64,000 bases of DNA, taken from the NCBI GenBank assembly GCA_963677395.2, contig OY781965.2, positions 2,604,001 to 2,668,000 of the forward strand, in the 5' to 3' direction. This DNA is from G963667975 sp963677395. GTDB lineage: Bacteria > Bacteroidota > Bacteroidia > Bacteroidales > G963667975. The notes under the pieces were generated by a model. The model saw nothing but the letters and a program-made list of their open reading frames with translations, had not been told where the DNA came from and ran no database searches. The position numbers and the translations under genes were made by a program. Shown here one piece after another: positions 8,736-17,680 of the stretch (position 1 is the first letter of the stretch; each line of letters opens with the position of its first letter).

Positions 8736-8749
8736 TTGTTTACAATTAA
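8732..8749. terminator. Weak AT-only hairpin between ndk and the kinase gene
   Basis: TTAATTG, loop TTTA, CAATTAA: a perfect 7-base stem overlapping the ndk stop codon. With only A/T pairs but one G-C it is a poor terminator; it sits where two convergent genes meet. Confidence 0.35.
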
Positions 8750-8755
8750 GGCAAA

Positions 8756-10771
8756 TCAACAATATTTCAGGATTATCTCCAATAAATCATTTGATTTATA
8801 AGGTTTAACCAAAACTTCGCTACAACCTGCGTTAATTGCTTTATTTATGTCAGAATCTAAAGTGTAAGCAGTTTGTGCAATTATTGGCAAGTCATTTCGT
8901 ATTGCTTTAATTTGTTGAGTAGCTTCAAATCCATCCATTTCCGGCATTTTCATATCCATTAACACCAATTTTATATCCGGATTTCTCCTTACTTCTTCAA
9001 TCGCGCTCATTCCATTCATACAATGTATTGATTTTACCGCAATTCTATCCAGAATTTTCTCAATCAAAACATAATTACTAAATTCATCTTCAACAATTAA
9101 TATGGTTGTAGATTTATCAAGACGTATTGGTTTTGTTGAATCTCTTAAGGTATAATCTTTCTTTACAGGGGCATAAGGCAATGTAAAATAAAATGTTGTA
9201 CCAACTCCTAAAATTGAAGTCAACCATATTTTTCCGCCAAGTAATTCTACATAGGCTTTTGAAATTGCCAAACCTAAACCATTTCCTCCATAAACCTTTC
9301 CCGAATGAGTCTTTACCTGCCGGAAACGTTCAAATATTAAATCATGATATTTTGATTCAATCCCTATTCCGCTATCCCTGACATAAAACTGCAATTTATT
9401 TCCAACCAACTCATAACCAAATTCAATACTACCTTTAGATGTGAACTTTATGGCATTGCTAATCAGGTTAGATAAAACCTGAATAACTTTTGTTGCATCG
9501 GTTAATATCTCTGCTTTTTCATCTTTCAAAGGGGTTTTATAGTTAAAAATGACATCGGGAGAATCAATCCGTATGTTGAATTGAGCGTAAAGATGATTCA
9601 GTGTTTCATTGATATTGATTTTTTTTTCACGAATAACTTCCTGTCCGGCTTCAATGGTTGAGATTTTAATAATATCATCTATAATAGATGTTAACTGATT
9701 GCAATTCTGATGTATAATACGAGAATAATACATCCGTTCTTCCTGAGAAATATCCGGCAAAGTCATAAAGTCAGTAAATCCAACAATTCCGTTTAGTGGG
9801 GTTCTTATTTCGTGACTCATATTGTTTAAAAAGGCTGTTTTTAACCTGTCACTTTCCTCTGCTTTTTCTTTTGCATTAAGCAACTCGTTCTGAATAGATT
9901 TTCGTTGTTCTTCTATTTGTTTTTCCAACGTAATATCATTTACAATTCCATTCCATATTATATCGCCGTTTTGCTGAAGCTTTGGAGTAGATTTGATACT
10001 AATCCATTTAAGTCCTTGAGAAGTATATATTCGACCGACCCATTCAATAATTGACAAATTCGATTTTGCACACTCTTCCATTTGAAAAAGGGCTTTCAAA
10101 TCTTCTTCTTCAACTTTATTGTATGCGTTCATAAGGTTGTCATACAAGTATTCAATACTTGATTCTACAATTTCCGTAAAACGATTGCTTACAAATTCGA
10201 ACTTGCTTACTTTATTTTCTGCTGCTCTTATTCTATAAACTCCTGTAGGTATGTTCTGGAGCAATTCTTCAAAATCTCTCTTGCTTTCACGAAGCTCTTC
10301 TTCTGCTTTTTTTTGCTTGGTTATATCCCTGCCAACAATTACAACATAAACTTCATGATCGAAATAAACCGACTGCATTAAAAACTCTATAAAGCTTTCA
10401 TTATCATCATGATTATGCACTAAGGTAAAGATATGCTCTTGTCCTGAAAGCACCGTATCGAGATGTAACTTATATTCTTGAAGCAGATTCTCAAAAAAAA
10501 CATCATTTACAGAATAGTTGATCAGAGCATCTTTTTCATTTCCAAGTAAATAACAACCTGCATCGTTCAAATCAATTATTAATCCATTTGCAATATTAAC
10601 CTGAATAATAGCATCTGATGTTTTATTCAGTAATGCTCTGAATTTGCCTTGATCCTGCAAGCGTTGTTGTAATTCGGGAAAATAGCTTTTGCGAGAAGAA
10701 TTATCTCCCAAGCCCGTTATTTTATTACGTAGTTCATCCCAGTTTTGCTGTAAGTTTTTGTCAGAGTCCAT
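8756..10771 (-). CDS. Hybrid sensor histidine kinase (PAS-PAS-HisKA-HATPase-REC)
   Basis: 671 residues, no signal peptide or membrane segment, so a cytosolic sensor. PAS 1 about 40-155, PAS 2 about 160-285, a coiled linker (285-310), HisKA with phospho-acceptor His320 in NMSHEIRTPLNG, HATPase with N-box LSNLISNAIKF (433-443), G1 RDSGIGI (465-471) and G2 GGNGLGLAIS (495-504), then a receiver domain (about 555-671) with acceptor Asp606 in LVLMDMKMP, Thr634 region and Lys656. No DNA-binding output domain follows, so a phosphorelay to another protein is expected. It starts one base after the stop codon of the alcohol dehydrogenase gene, which strongly suggests co-transcription. The ligand of the PAS domains is unknown. 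Confidence 0.94.
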   Translation of the reverse strand: MDSDKNLQQNWDELRNKITGLGDNSSRKSYFPELQQRLQDQGKFRALLNKTSDAIIQVNIANGLIIDLNDAGCYLLGNEKDALINYSVNDVFFENLLQEYKLHLDTVLSGQEHIFTLVHNHDDNESFIEFLMQSVYFDHEVYVVIVGRDITKQKKAEEELRESKRDFEELLQNIPTGVYRIRAAENKVSKFEFVSNRFTEIVESSIEYLYDNLMNAYNKVEEEDLKALFQMEECAKSNLSIIEWVGRIYTSQGLKWISIKSTPKLQQNGDIIWNGIVNDITLEKQIEEQRKSIQNELLNAKEKAEESDRLKTAFLNNMSHEIRTPLNGIVGFTDFMTLPDISQEERMYYSRIIHQNCNQLTSIIDDIIKISTIEAGQEVIREKKININETLNHLYAQFNIRIDSPDVIFNYKTPLKDEKAEILTDATKVIQVLSNLISNAIKFTSKGSIEFGYELVGNKLQFYVRDSGIGIESKYHDLIFERFRQVKTHSGKVYGGNGLGLAISKAYVELLGGKIWLTSILGVGTTFYFTLPYAPVKKDYTLRDSTKPIRLDKSTTILIVEDEFSNYVLIEKILDRIAVKSIHCMNGMSAIEEVRRNPDIKLVLMDMKMPEMDGFEATQQIKAIRNDLPIIAQTAYTLDSDINKAINAGCSEVLVKPYKSNDLLEIILKYC

Positions 10772-10772
10772 A

Positions 10773-11927
10773 CTAGAGAGCTTCTTTATAAATTGTTTCT
10801 AAGTCTGTTTGTGAAGGGATACGCGGATTTGTCGCATTGCAAGGATCAAGTATTGCTTTTGAAGCTAATATTGGGATAATATTGGTCGTAATTCCTTTCA
10901 GCTTTAACGTGTCGGTAATTCCAGAATTTTTACTAAACCGAATTAAGTAGCTCACCAACTCGTCTTTAAGCCGATTATCCGGAATGTTACAATGTAATCC
11001 CAGATTGGTCGCTATTTTTCGGTATTTTGACGTAGCATGAAAAAAATTGAAATCTACAACATACGGTAAAAGCAATGCATTGCATTCACCATGAGGTAAA
11101 TCAAGATAACCACCTAAACTATGAGCCAAAGAATGAGTACATCCCAGGCTTGCATTACTAAATGCAACACCAGCAAAATAGCTACCCATCATTACATTAT
11201 TCCAATAATGAATATTTGATTGATCTTCTATAAGTAATGGCAGATTTATATGGATCAGTCGAATGGATTCCAACGCATGTAAATCAGTTATTTCAGAAGA
11301 TGATAATGACACATATGCTTCAAATGCATGAGTCATAGCATCTATGGCTGTACATGCAGTTAAAAAAGGAGACATTGTTTGCAAAACAACCGGATCAATC
11401 AATGAAACGTCGGGTATTAAAGAACTGCTTATAATGGCAAATTTTGTTTTCTCTTCTACGTGATTGATAATGGCAAACTGAGACACGTCAGCTGAAGAGC
11501 CTGAAGTTGTTGGAATACAAACCAATGGAGGCATCGGTGCTTTCACTTTGTCAACACCTTCAAATGTATGAATAGATTGCTTATTACTGAAAACTATTCC
11601 TATTCCCTTCGCACAATCAATCACGCTTCCTCCTCCAATTGCAATCAATGAATCACAACGAGCACTGGCAAAGCGTTTGGCTCCAGCTTCAACCTGAAAA
11701 TCTCTCGGGTTTGGTGATATTTCATAAAATAGCTCATAAACAACACCTTGGGTATTCAACAAATTCAAAATTTCCTGCACCCAACCAGCTTCAATAATTC
11801 CAGAATCTGTTACAATCATTGGGTTTTTCATCCCCAGATTGCGAATATATTTTGTCAATAGAAAACGTGAATTTTCGCCTGTTACAACTTCTGGTGAAAT
11901 AAATTTACGAAGTTTGCTTAGTTCCAT
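10773..11927 (-). CDS. Iron-containing alcohol dehydrogenase
   Basis: 384 residues from ATG at 11927 (a TTG at 11939 would add four). Group III Fe-dependent NAD(P) alcohol dehydrogenase fold. The nucleotide-binding loop is GGGSVIDCAKGIG (about 93-105), then PTTSGSSADVSQF (about 139-151), and the metal-binding block DAMTHAFEAYVS followed by HSLAHSLGGYLDLPHGECNALLLPYV, which supplies the conserved Asp and three His ligands. Substrates in the family include ethanol, butanol, 1,3-propanediol and glycerol; this one cannot be assigned. It is followed without a gap by a hybrid histidine kinase, an unusual pairing. Confidence 0.92.
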   Translation of the reverse strand: MELSKLRKFISPEVVTGENSRFLLTKYIRNLGMKNPMIVTDSGIIEAGWVQEILNLLNTQGVVYELFYEISPNPRDFQVEAGAKRFASARCDSLIAIGGGSVIDCAKGIGIVFSNKQSIHTFEGVDKVKAPMPPLVCIPTTSGSSADVSQFAIINHVEEKTKFAIISSSLIPDVSLIDPVVLQTMSPFLTACTAIDAMTHAFEAYVSLSSSEITDLHALESIRLIHINLPLLIEDQSNIHYWNNVMMGSYFAGVAFSNASLGCTHSLAHSLGGYLDLPHGECNALLLPYVVDFNFFHATSKYRKIATNLGLHCNIPDNRLKDELVSYLIRFSKNSGITDTLKLKGITTNIIPILASKAILDPCNATNPRIPSQTDLETIYKEAL

Positions 11928-11962
11928 AAACAAATTCAATAAAAAATATCAATATACAACTA

Positions 11963-11994
11963 AAAAACAACAGTTTAATCAATCTGTTGTTTTT
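11963..11994. promoter_or_regulatory. Hairpin in the leader of the dehydrogenase-kinase operon
   Basis: AAAAACAACAG (11963-11973) and CTGTTGTTTTT (11984-11994) form a perfect 11-base stem with a 10-base loop, 36 bases upstream of the dehydrogenase ATG. No gene ends into it from either side, so it is more likely a leader hairpin or attenuator than a simple gene-end terminator. In both directions the stem ends in a short T-run. Confidence 0.45.
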
Positions 11995-12156
11995 ATGTGA
12001 TAAAGGTATGTTATTTTCTGCTATACAAAAATTTCTGCACTAAATTTTCACATTTCATTTAGAATTCCGTCTTTCAATACTCAATCAGAATAAGCATGTG
12101 AACCATATTCTAAGCTGACTGTTAACTTATTTAAGATTCTAAAACTTAAAACAAGC

Positions 12157-12963
12157 ATGGATAAGAATTATATATTCGACAGACTATGGGGTGATTATAC
12201 AACACAAAACCCTATAGCGCATAACGTGTATGATCTATTTATTTCTGAAGGAGAAGATGTTATAAATGATCATATTGCATTTAGAACTTTTAACGACCCA
12301 AGAGTTTGTATAAGAGCACTTTGTAAAGTATTTACAGATGCCGGATATGAACTGAAAGGAAATTATGTATTTGAAAACAAACATCTTTTTGCAAAACACT
12401 TTGAGCATAAAGAGGATAAGAGCGCTCCAAGAGTATTTATCAGTGAATTAATTTTAGAAGACTTCAGCTCTGAATTTCAGAGCATTATCAGAAACGAAAT
12501 TAACAAGATGCCTGTCAGCTTGTTAAAATCTGATGAATTAATTTTTTCAGGCAATAGTTGGGGAAAGCCATCTTATAAGGTTTATGAAATGCTAAGAACT
12601 GAGTCTGAATATGCAGCCTGGGTGTATGTTTTTGGATATTGCGCTAATCATTTTACAGTGAGTATCAATCATTTAAAAAAACACAATACGATTGAAAAGG
12701 TAAATAAATTACTCAAAGACAATGGTTTTCTCCTGAATGATTCTGATGGAGAAATTAAAGGAACTCCGGAAGAATTTCTTGAGCAATCAAGTATTAAATC
12801 AGGTATCATTGAAATTGAATTTCAAGAAGGTAAGTATAAAATACCTTCCTGTTATTACGAATTTGCCCGCAGGTATCCTGATGAAAACGGAGATCTTTAT
12901 ACCGGATTTATTGCAAAATCAGCTGATAAAATTTTCGAAAGTACCGACTTCTACAAACCCTAA
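12157..12963 (+). CDS. DUF1338 protein, 2-oxoadipate dioxygenase/decarboxylase-like
   Basis: 268 residues; the short Bacteroidota form of DUF1338 (the Pseudomonas HglS enzyme is about 460). HglS is an Fe(II) enzyme that converts 2-oxoadipate to D-2-hydroxyglutarate in D-lysine breakdown. The likely metal triad is His39 in NDHIAFRTF, His165 in CANHFTV and Glu235 in CYYEFARRY, placed in the same order as in HglS; this mapping is inference. GWTKPSYK-like segment (about 135-145) and the C-terminal FARRYPDENGDLYTGFI are family blocks. The activity of short members is not certain. It stands alone and ends near a MITE-like palindrome. Confidence 0.85.
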   Translation: MDKNYIFDRLWGDYTTQNPIAHNVYDLFISEGEDVINDHIAFRTFNDPRVCIRALCKVFTDAGYELKGNYVFENKHLFAKHFEHKEDKSAPRVFISELILEDFSSEFQSIIRNEINKMPVSLLKSDELIFSGNSWGKPSYKVYEMLRTESEYAAWVYVFGYCANHFTVSINHLKKHNTIEKVNKLLKDNGFLLNDSDGEIKGTPEEFLEQSSIKSGIIEIEFQEGKYKIPSCYYEFARRYPDENGDLYTGFIAKSADKIFESTDFYKP

Positions 12964-12989
12964 GGATAAGTACGATTTTTATTATAAAA

Positions 12990-13122
12990 AGGCTGTTCAA
13001 AATATTTTTCATCTGGCAAGAAGACTTCGGGACTCAATATGAACAACTATAATTCAATAAGTTGTCATATTGAGTCCCGAAGTCGGAAAAATATATTAAA
13101 GTTGCGGTATTTTGAACAGCCT
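12990..13122. repeat. MITE-like nested palindrome
   Basis: The outer 15-base inverted repeats AGGCTGTTCAAAATA (12990-13004) and TATTTTGAACAGCCT (13108-13122) match perfectly. Nested inside are arms of about 25 bases (13023-13048 and 13060-13084, starting GACTTCGGGACTCAATATG) that differ by one extra A. The element is 133 bases, has no coding capacity and lies between two convergent genes, so it can also act as a bidirectional terminator. No clear target-site duplication was seen. Confidence 0.7.
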
Positions 13123-13136
13123 CTTTGTTTTTTGAA

Positions 13137-14906
13137 CTAATAATTGATTTTCAATTTTTTGAATTGTTTTTCATCCTGAATTACTTCAAGTGCTTTTGTA
13201 AAAGAATCATCAATATCTTTCACAACCTCATAGTAATAGCGAATTCCGTACAAATTACGTGCTACCAAAGCTTTTAATTGTGAGTAAATAAACTTATCTG
13301 AACTTTCTATAGAACGTGCATTTTGTTGATCTTCATTTTTCGCTTCTTTGCTTAATATTTCCTGTAGCTTTCCTGAAGAAATCATTTCTTTTACATACTC
13401 TTCATAGGATTTATATTTTTTGGCCAACGTTGTATCTTTTAAATAATCATTCGTAAAATCTGCCATAAAGCTGGTTAATCTGTCAGGAATAATCTGATTT
13501 TTACGAACACCTTTCCCTTCAGCAAACTGGTTAAACGAATTCAGAAATTCGCCATCCAGAGAAAATGATTTTGCAAACTCTTTGAATGTGGGATATTTTG
13601 TCATCAAAGTCTGGCGATTTTTTTCCATATAATCCATTATAAAATCGTTCAGTACATTTTTTCTTCGCAAGTCAACATAATAATCAGAAGCTTTACTTGT
13701 ATCAATTGGAGTGAAAACATCAGGCATAATTCCGCCACCTCCATAAACTACTCTTTTTCCATAAGTTACATACTTCAGAGAATCAGGAAATTTAATTGAA
13801 TCAGGGTGCAAAAACTCACCATGCAGATATCTGCGCATATAATCCTGATAATAAGATTCAGCGCCATCTGTATAGGCTTTTTGAATACAACGACCTGATG
13901 GAGTATAGTATCTTGCAGTTGTTAAGCGAATTACAGAGCCATCAGGTAAATCAAAAGGTTGTTGAACCAATCCTTTACCAAATGAACGACGTCCTATTAT
14001 AATTCCACGATCCCAATCCTGTACAGCACCCGAAACAATTTCACTTGCAGAAGCGGATCCTTCATCAATTAACAGTACGAGCCGTCCTTTTTCAAATCCA
14101 CCTTTTCCGGTTGATTTGAACTCTTTTTTCGGACTTGACTGACCTTCAGTATAAACAATCAGTTTATCGCTTGATAAAAATTCATCCGCTAAATCAATCG
14201 CAACATCCATAAAACCACCGCCATTTCCTCTTAAATCGAGTATAAAATGTTTCATTCCCTGCGATTTCAAATCAGCAAGAGCTTTTCTGAATTCATCCAT
14301 AGAGGTGCGCGAAAAACGATCAAGACGCAAATATCCTATTTCATTCGTAACCATAAACCAGGTATCAATGCTGTTTAATGGAATTTTATCCCGAACGATA
14401 TTGTATTCCATCAACTCATTCCTGTTATTTCTTCTCACTCCTACTTTAACTGTTGTCCCCTTTTTGCCACGTAAATGTGCTAAGACCCAAGAATTTGTAA
14501 TAGAATCACCAATTGCTGAACGTTCATCAATTTTAACAAATTTATCACCGGCTAGTAATCCTAATTTATCTGAAGGACCTCCGGGAATAACTTCTACTAC
14601 AACAATGGTATCTTTAACAATTTGAAACTGAACGCCTATTCCATCAAAATTTCCTACTAATGGCTCATTGGTTTTTTCGAGCTCCTCCTTCGGAATATAA
14701 ATTGAATGAGGATCTAACTCCTGAAGCATTTCAACCAATGCCTTTTCAACAATTTTAGGTTCATTAACCTTTTCAACATACGCATAACGAATAAGTTGCA
14801 ACACGTAATTGATTTTTTGGTCAGTTGATTTGGGATCCTGAGCGTGCAGTGTCAGCATCCCAAACAACAATGGTAGTAAGATTAAAAAGTACTTTTTCAT
14901 TTTCAT
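13137..14906 (-). CDS. S41 family C-terminal processing peptidase with PDZ domain
   Basis: 589 residues with a signal peptide (cleavage after HAQ, about residue 23), so periplasmic. PDZ domain about 85-165 (FDGIGVQF, GGPSDKLGLLAGDKF). Peptidase core about 190-345 with the carboxylate-facing GNGGG (227-231). Catalytic Ser286 in DEGSASASE and Lys311 in RSFGKGLVQQ are 25 residues apart, as in Tsp/CtpA. The C-terminal 230 residues are helical and charged, common in Bacteroidota members of about 550-590 residues. It cleaves exported proteins at the C-terminus; targets unknown. Single gene, divergent from the rhomboid gene. Confidence 0.94.
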   Translation of the reverse strand: MKMKKYFLILLPLLFGMLTLHAQDPKSTDQKINYVLQLIRYAYVEKVNEPKIVEKALVEMLQELDPHSIYIPKEELEKTNEPLVGNFDGIGVQFQIVKDTIVVVEVIPGGPSDKLGLLAGDKFVKIDERSAIGDSITNSWVLAHLRGKKGTTVKVGVRRNNRNELMEYNIVRDKIPLNSIDTWFMVTNEIGYLRLDRFSRTSMDEFRKALADLKSQGMKHFILDLRGNGGGFMDVAIDLADEFLSSDKLIVYTEGQSSPKKEFKSTGKGGFEKGRLVLLIDEGSASASEIVSGAVQDWDRGIIIGRRSFGKGLVQQPFDLPDGSVIRLTTARYYTPSGRCIQKAYTDGAESYYQDYMRRYLHGEFLHPDSIKFPDSLKYVTYGKRVVYGGGGIMPDVFTPIDTSKASDYYVDLRRKNVLNDFIMDYMEKNRQTLMTKYPTFKEFAKSFSLDGEFLNSFNQFAEGKGVRKNQIIPDRLTSFMADFTNDYLKDTTLAKKYKSYEEYVKEMISSGKLQEILSKEAKNEDQQNARSIESSDKFIYSQLKALVARNLYGIRYYYEVVKDIDDSFTKALEVIQDEKQFKKLKINY

Positions 14907-14990
14907 TTTTTGTTATAAATGAGAGATTGCTCAAAAGTAACGAGAAATGTTAACTTCTCGTTTTTCAATTGATAAAAAAGAGTATTCTTT

Positions 14991-15025
14991 TTTGTTAACA
15001 AGTGTTAAGCTTATCATTATCTTTG
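14991..15025 (+). promoter_or_regulatory. Candidate promoter of the rhomboid-nnr unit
   Basis: TATCTTTG (15018-15025) matches the -7 consensus exactly and TTTG (14991-14994) lies 23 bases upstream, a little longer than the ideal 19-21. The rhomboid ATG is 23 bases downstream. Confidence 0.5.
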
Positions 15026-15047
15026 AATCCTAAATCCGGTATATCGA

Positions 15048-15725
15048 ATGAAAGAATCTGACAAGGAGCTTAAAAAAATAATTCGCAGCCTGTTTCTTCC
15101 CTTATTATTTGTGGTTATTTGCTGGATAATTCTTGGTCTGGACGTTTATTTCAATCTGGATTTATATAAACTTGGAATCTATCCATTAAAAACAAAAGGT
15201 TTAGCTGGAATATTATTCTGTGATTTCATACATGCCGATTATAAACATCTGGCATCAAACTCTATTCCTCTTATTGTTTTAGGAGGAATGCTTTTCTATT
15301 TCTATCCTGAAAAATCAATCTTATTTATCACTATAATCTGGATTTTAGGAAATACCTCTGTTTGGTTTATAGGAAGACCTTCATGGCACATTGGTGCAAG
15401 CGGATTAATTTACGGATTAGCTGCATTTCATATATTTCGGGGTTTTTTGGTTAAAAACAGAAGACTCACAGCTTTATCCATGACTGTCATATTTTTGTAC
15501 GGAAGTTTAGTGTGGGGAATCTTCCCGGAATTTTTTCCTAAAGAAAACATTTCGTGGGAGGCACATTTATCAGGATTTACATTGGGATTGATTATGGCAT
15601 TTATCCTTCCGGGTGGTCCAAAATCTGATCCTGTTCCCGATGATGATATTCCTGATGATGATCCCTATTGGCTTGTTTCGGAAAACAATGAAATACCTAA
15701 CGAAAATGAAAATACTTCCCGTTGA
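15048..15725 (+). CDS. Rhomboid family intramembrane serine protease
   Basis: 225 residues with about six hydrophobic segments between 15 and 195. The catalytic dyad is Ser118 in GASGLIYG and His173 in EAHLSGF. HADYKHLASNSIPL (62-75) is the conserved H-x3-H-L-x2-N block that forms the oxyanion hole. The acidic Pro/Asp-rich tail after residue 195 is probably cytosolic. Rhomboids cut membrane proteins within the bilayer. Its last 20 bases overlap the start of the NAD(P)HX repair gene, so the two are translated from one message. Confidence 0.92.
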   Translation: MKESDKELKKIIRSLFLPLLFVVICWIILGLDVYFNLDLYKLGIYPLKTKGLAGILFCDFIHADYKHLASNSIPLIVLGGMLFYFYPEKSILFITIIWILGNTSVWFIGRPSWHIGASGLIYGLAAFHIFRGFLVKNRRLTALSMTVIFLYGSLVWGIFPEFFPKENISWEAHLSGFTLGLIMAFILPGGPKSDPVPDDDIPDDDPYWLVSENNEIPNENENTSR

Positions 15726-17211
15726 ATTAATTAGAGAAGCTGATAAATATACTATACAAAATGAACCCATTAAATCAATAGATTTAATGGAACGTGCGGC
15801 AAAAGGTTGTGTTGAATGGATTGTAAAACACCTTCCATTAAGCAGCAATTTTACAATTATATGTGGAACAGGCAATAACGGTGGAGATGGATTGGCTATT
15901 GCAAGGTTATTACATCAAATGTCTATTGATTCCAGCGTTTATACCATCAAGACTTCGAATAACCAAAGTGAAGATTTTTTAGTAAATCTTAAAAGGCTAA
16001 CCGATCTCGGCCTCAAAATACAATTTATTAAAGATGAAACAGATATACCCGTCTTAAACTCTTCATCTATCATTATTGATTCAATCTTTGGCTCCGGATT
16101 ATCTAAATCCGTAACAGGGATTTATGCGCAGGTTATTATAGCAATCAATAATAGCCGTTCATTCGTAATTAGTATAGATATACCCAGTGGGTTGCCTGCA
16201 GATTGTACTTGTTTTCCAAAATCAGAAGTTGTCAGAGCCAATATAACTTTGAGCTTTGAAATGCCAAAGCTGGCATTCATGTTTCCTCAAAATTCTCAAT
16301 TTGTAGGTGAATGGGACATAATTCCAATTCAATTATATTCTGAATTTTTGGATAACATCAATTCAAAGAACTTCCTGATTACAAAAAAAATAATCCAGAG
16401 TATCTACAAAGTCAGAAGCAAATTCTCTCACAAAGGTACTTTCGGACATGCGTTGATAATTGCCGGCAGTACCGGAAAATATGGAGCTGCAATACTAAGC
16501 TCTGAAGCCTGTTTAAGAGCTGGAACTGGCTTGATTACAGTACATACAGCACAAAAAGGGTTACCCATACTCCAAACTGCGATTCCGGAAGCTATGGTAT
16601 CGATAGATGAAACTGAAGATTATATTGGAAATTTACCTGATATTCAAAAATATGATGCAATTGCAATAGGCTCCGGCATAGGAACTCAAAAAACCACTCA
16701 AAATCAATTAAAACTACTTATTCAAAATTCCAATCAACCTTTAATATTCGATGCCGATGCATTGAATATTATTTCTGAAAATAAAACATGGTTATCCTTT
16801 CTACCTCCCAATTCAATTTTAACTCCTCACCCTGGAGAATTTGCCCGGCTATTCGGAAAAGTAGCTGACGATTTTGAAAGAAATAAAATTCAGCGTGATC
16901 TATCATCTAAATATAAGATATTCATAATATTAAAAGGTGCTCACACTGCAATTACAACACCAAATGGAGAATGTTTTTTTAATTCAACTGGAAATCCAGG
17001 AATGGCAACAGCTGGAAGTGGAGATGTATTGACTGGTATTTTAGTATCCCTTCTTTCACAAGGTTACACTCCTAAAGAAACTGTGATATTGGGAGTTTAC
17101 TTACATGGTTTGGCTGGTGATTTTGCTTCGGAAATTTTTTCGCAGGAAAGTATGATTGCTCGTGATATTATTCATAACTTAGCACCTGCTTTTCAGGCAA
17201 TTAATAAATAA
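15706..17211 (+). CDS. nnr: Bifunctional NAD(P)H-hydrate epimerase / ADP-dependent NAD(P)H-hydrate dehydratase
   Basis: 501 residues from the ATG at 15706; the frame is open further upstream but only this start gives the normal N-terminus MKILPVELIREADKYT. The N-terminal YjeF domain (1-215) has CGTGNNGGDGLAIARLL and DSIFGSGLS and epimerises damaged NAD(P)HX. The C-terminal ribokinase-like domain (235-501) has LIIAGSTGKYGAAILS, LTPHPGEFARLFG, LKGAHTAI and NPGMATAGSGDVLTGIL, and dehydrates S-NAD(P)HX with ADP. Length and order are as in E. coli Nnr. It overlaps the rhomboid gene by 20 bases. Confidence 0.95.
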   Translation: MKILPVELIREADKYTIQNEPIKSIDLMERAAKGCVEWIVKHLPLSSNFTIICGTGNNGGDGLAIARLLHQMSIDSSVYTIKTSNNQSEDFLVNLKRLTDLGLKIQFIKDETDIPVLNSSSIIIDSIFGSGLSKSVTGIYAQVIIAINNSRSFVISIDIPSGLPADCTCFPKSEVVRANITLSFEMPKLAFMFPQNSQFVGEWDIIPIQLYSEFLDNINSKNFLITKKIIQSIYKVRSKFSHKGTFGHALIIAGSTGKYGAAILSSEACLRAGTGLITVHTAQKGLPILQTAIPEAMVSIDETEDYIGNLPDIQKYDAIAIGSGIGTQKTTQNQLKLLIQNSNQPLIFDADALNIISENKTWLSFLPPNSILTPHPGEFARLFGKVADDFERNKIQRDLSSKYKIFIILKGAHTAITTPNGECFFNSTGNPGMATAGSGDVLTGILVSLLSQGYTPKETVILGVYLHGLAGDFASEIFSQESMIARDIIHNLAPAFQAINK

Positions 17212-17224
17212 TCCTTAAAAAATC

Positions 17225-17677
17225 ATGAAGCGCATTATTTTCTCGTTAGTAATCCTGTTAACTATTTCTTTTTCAAGAGGTAATACAATTTTGATTGACA
17301 GCCTTATTCAAAGCAATACAACACCTAAAACATCTATATCTGAAACTAAAAACATTGCAAAGCGATATAATGAGATCGAAAGAATTACAATTCCGGGGTA
17401 TTTCCATTTCAAAAACAAATCTCTTTTTAAACCTGAAATTTATCGTTATGATTCTGGATTAGGTTCTATTTTGTTTATTGCATCAACACCATTAAATGAT
17501 AATGATATAAAGTGCTTGCATCTTATATTGCAAAAAATACTAAATACTTCCTCTGGTCAGGTTTCTGTGATTAAAGAATTCAAAATAAACAATTCAAACC
17601 TGCCCAAAACAGATGAATGTAAATGCTTACCTGAAACAAACCTTTTAATATTATTTATTAATCACATTCAGGGTTAA
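17225..17677 (+). CDS. Small secreted protein of unknown function
   Basis: 150 residues with a signal peptide of about 19-20 residues (MKRIIFSLVILLTISFSRG). The mature part has no family I recognise; it contains an FHFKNKSLFKPEIY stretch and a Cys-x-Cys near the end (DECKCLPE). It begins 13 bases after nnr and so probably shares its message. The stop codon lies 3 bases from that of the convergent hydrolase. Confidence 0.65.
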   Translation: MKRIIFSLVILLTISFSRGNTILIDSLIQSNTTPKTSISETKNIAKRYNEIERITIPGYFHFKNKSLFKPEIYRYDSGLGSILFIASTPLNDNDIKCLHLILQKILNTSSGQVSVIKEFKINNSNLPKTDECKCLPETNLLILFINHIQG

Positions 17678-17680
17678 ATC

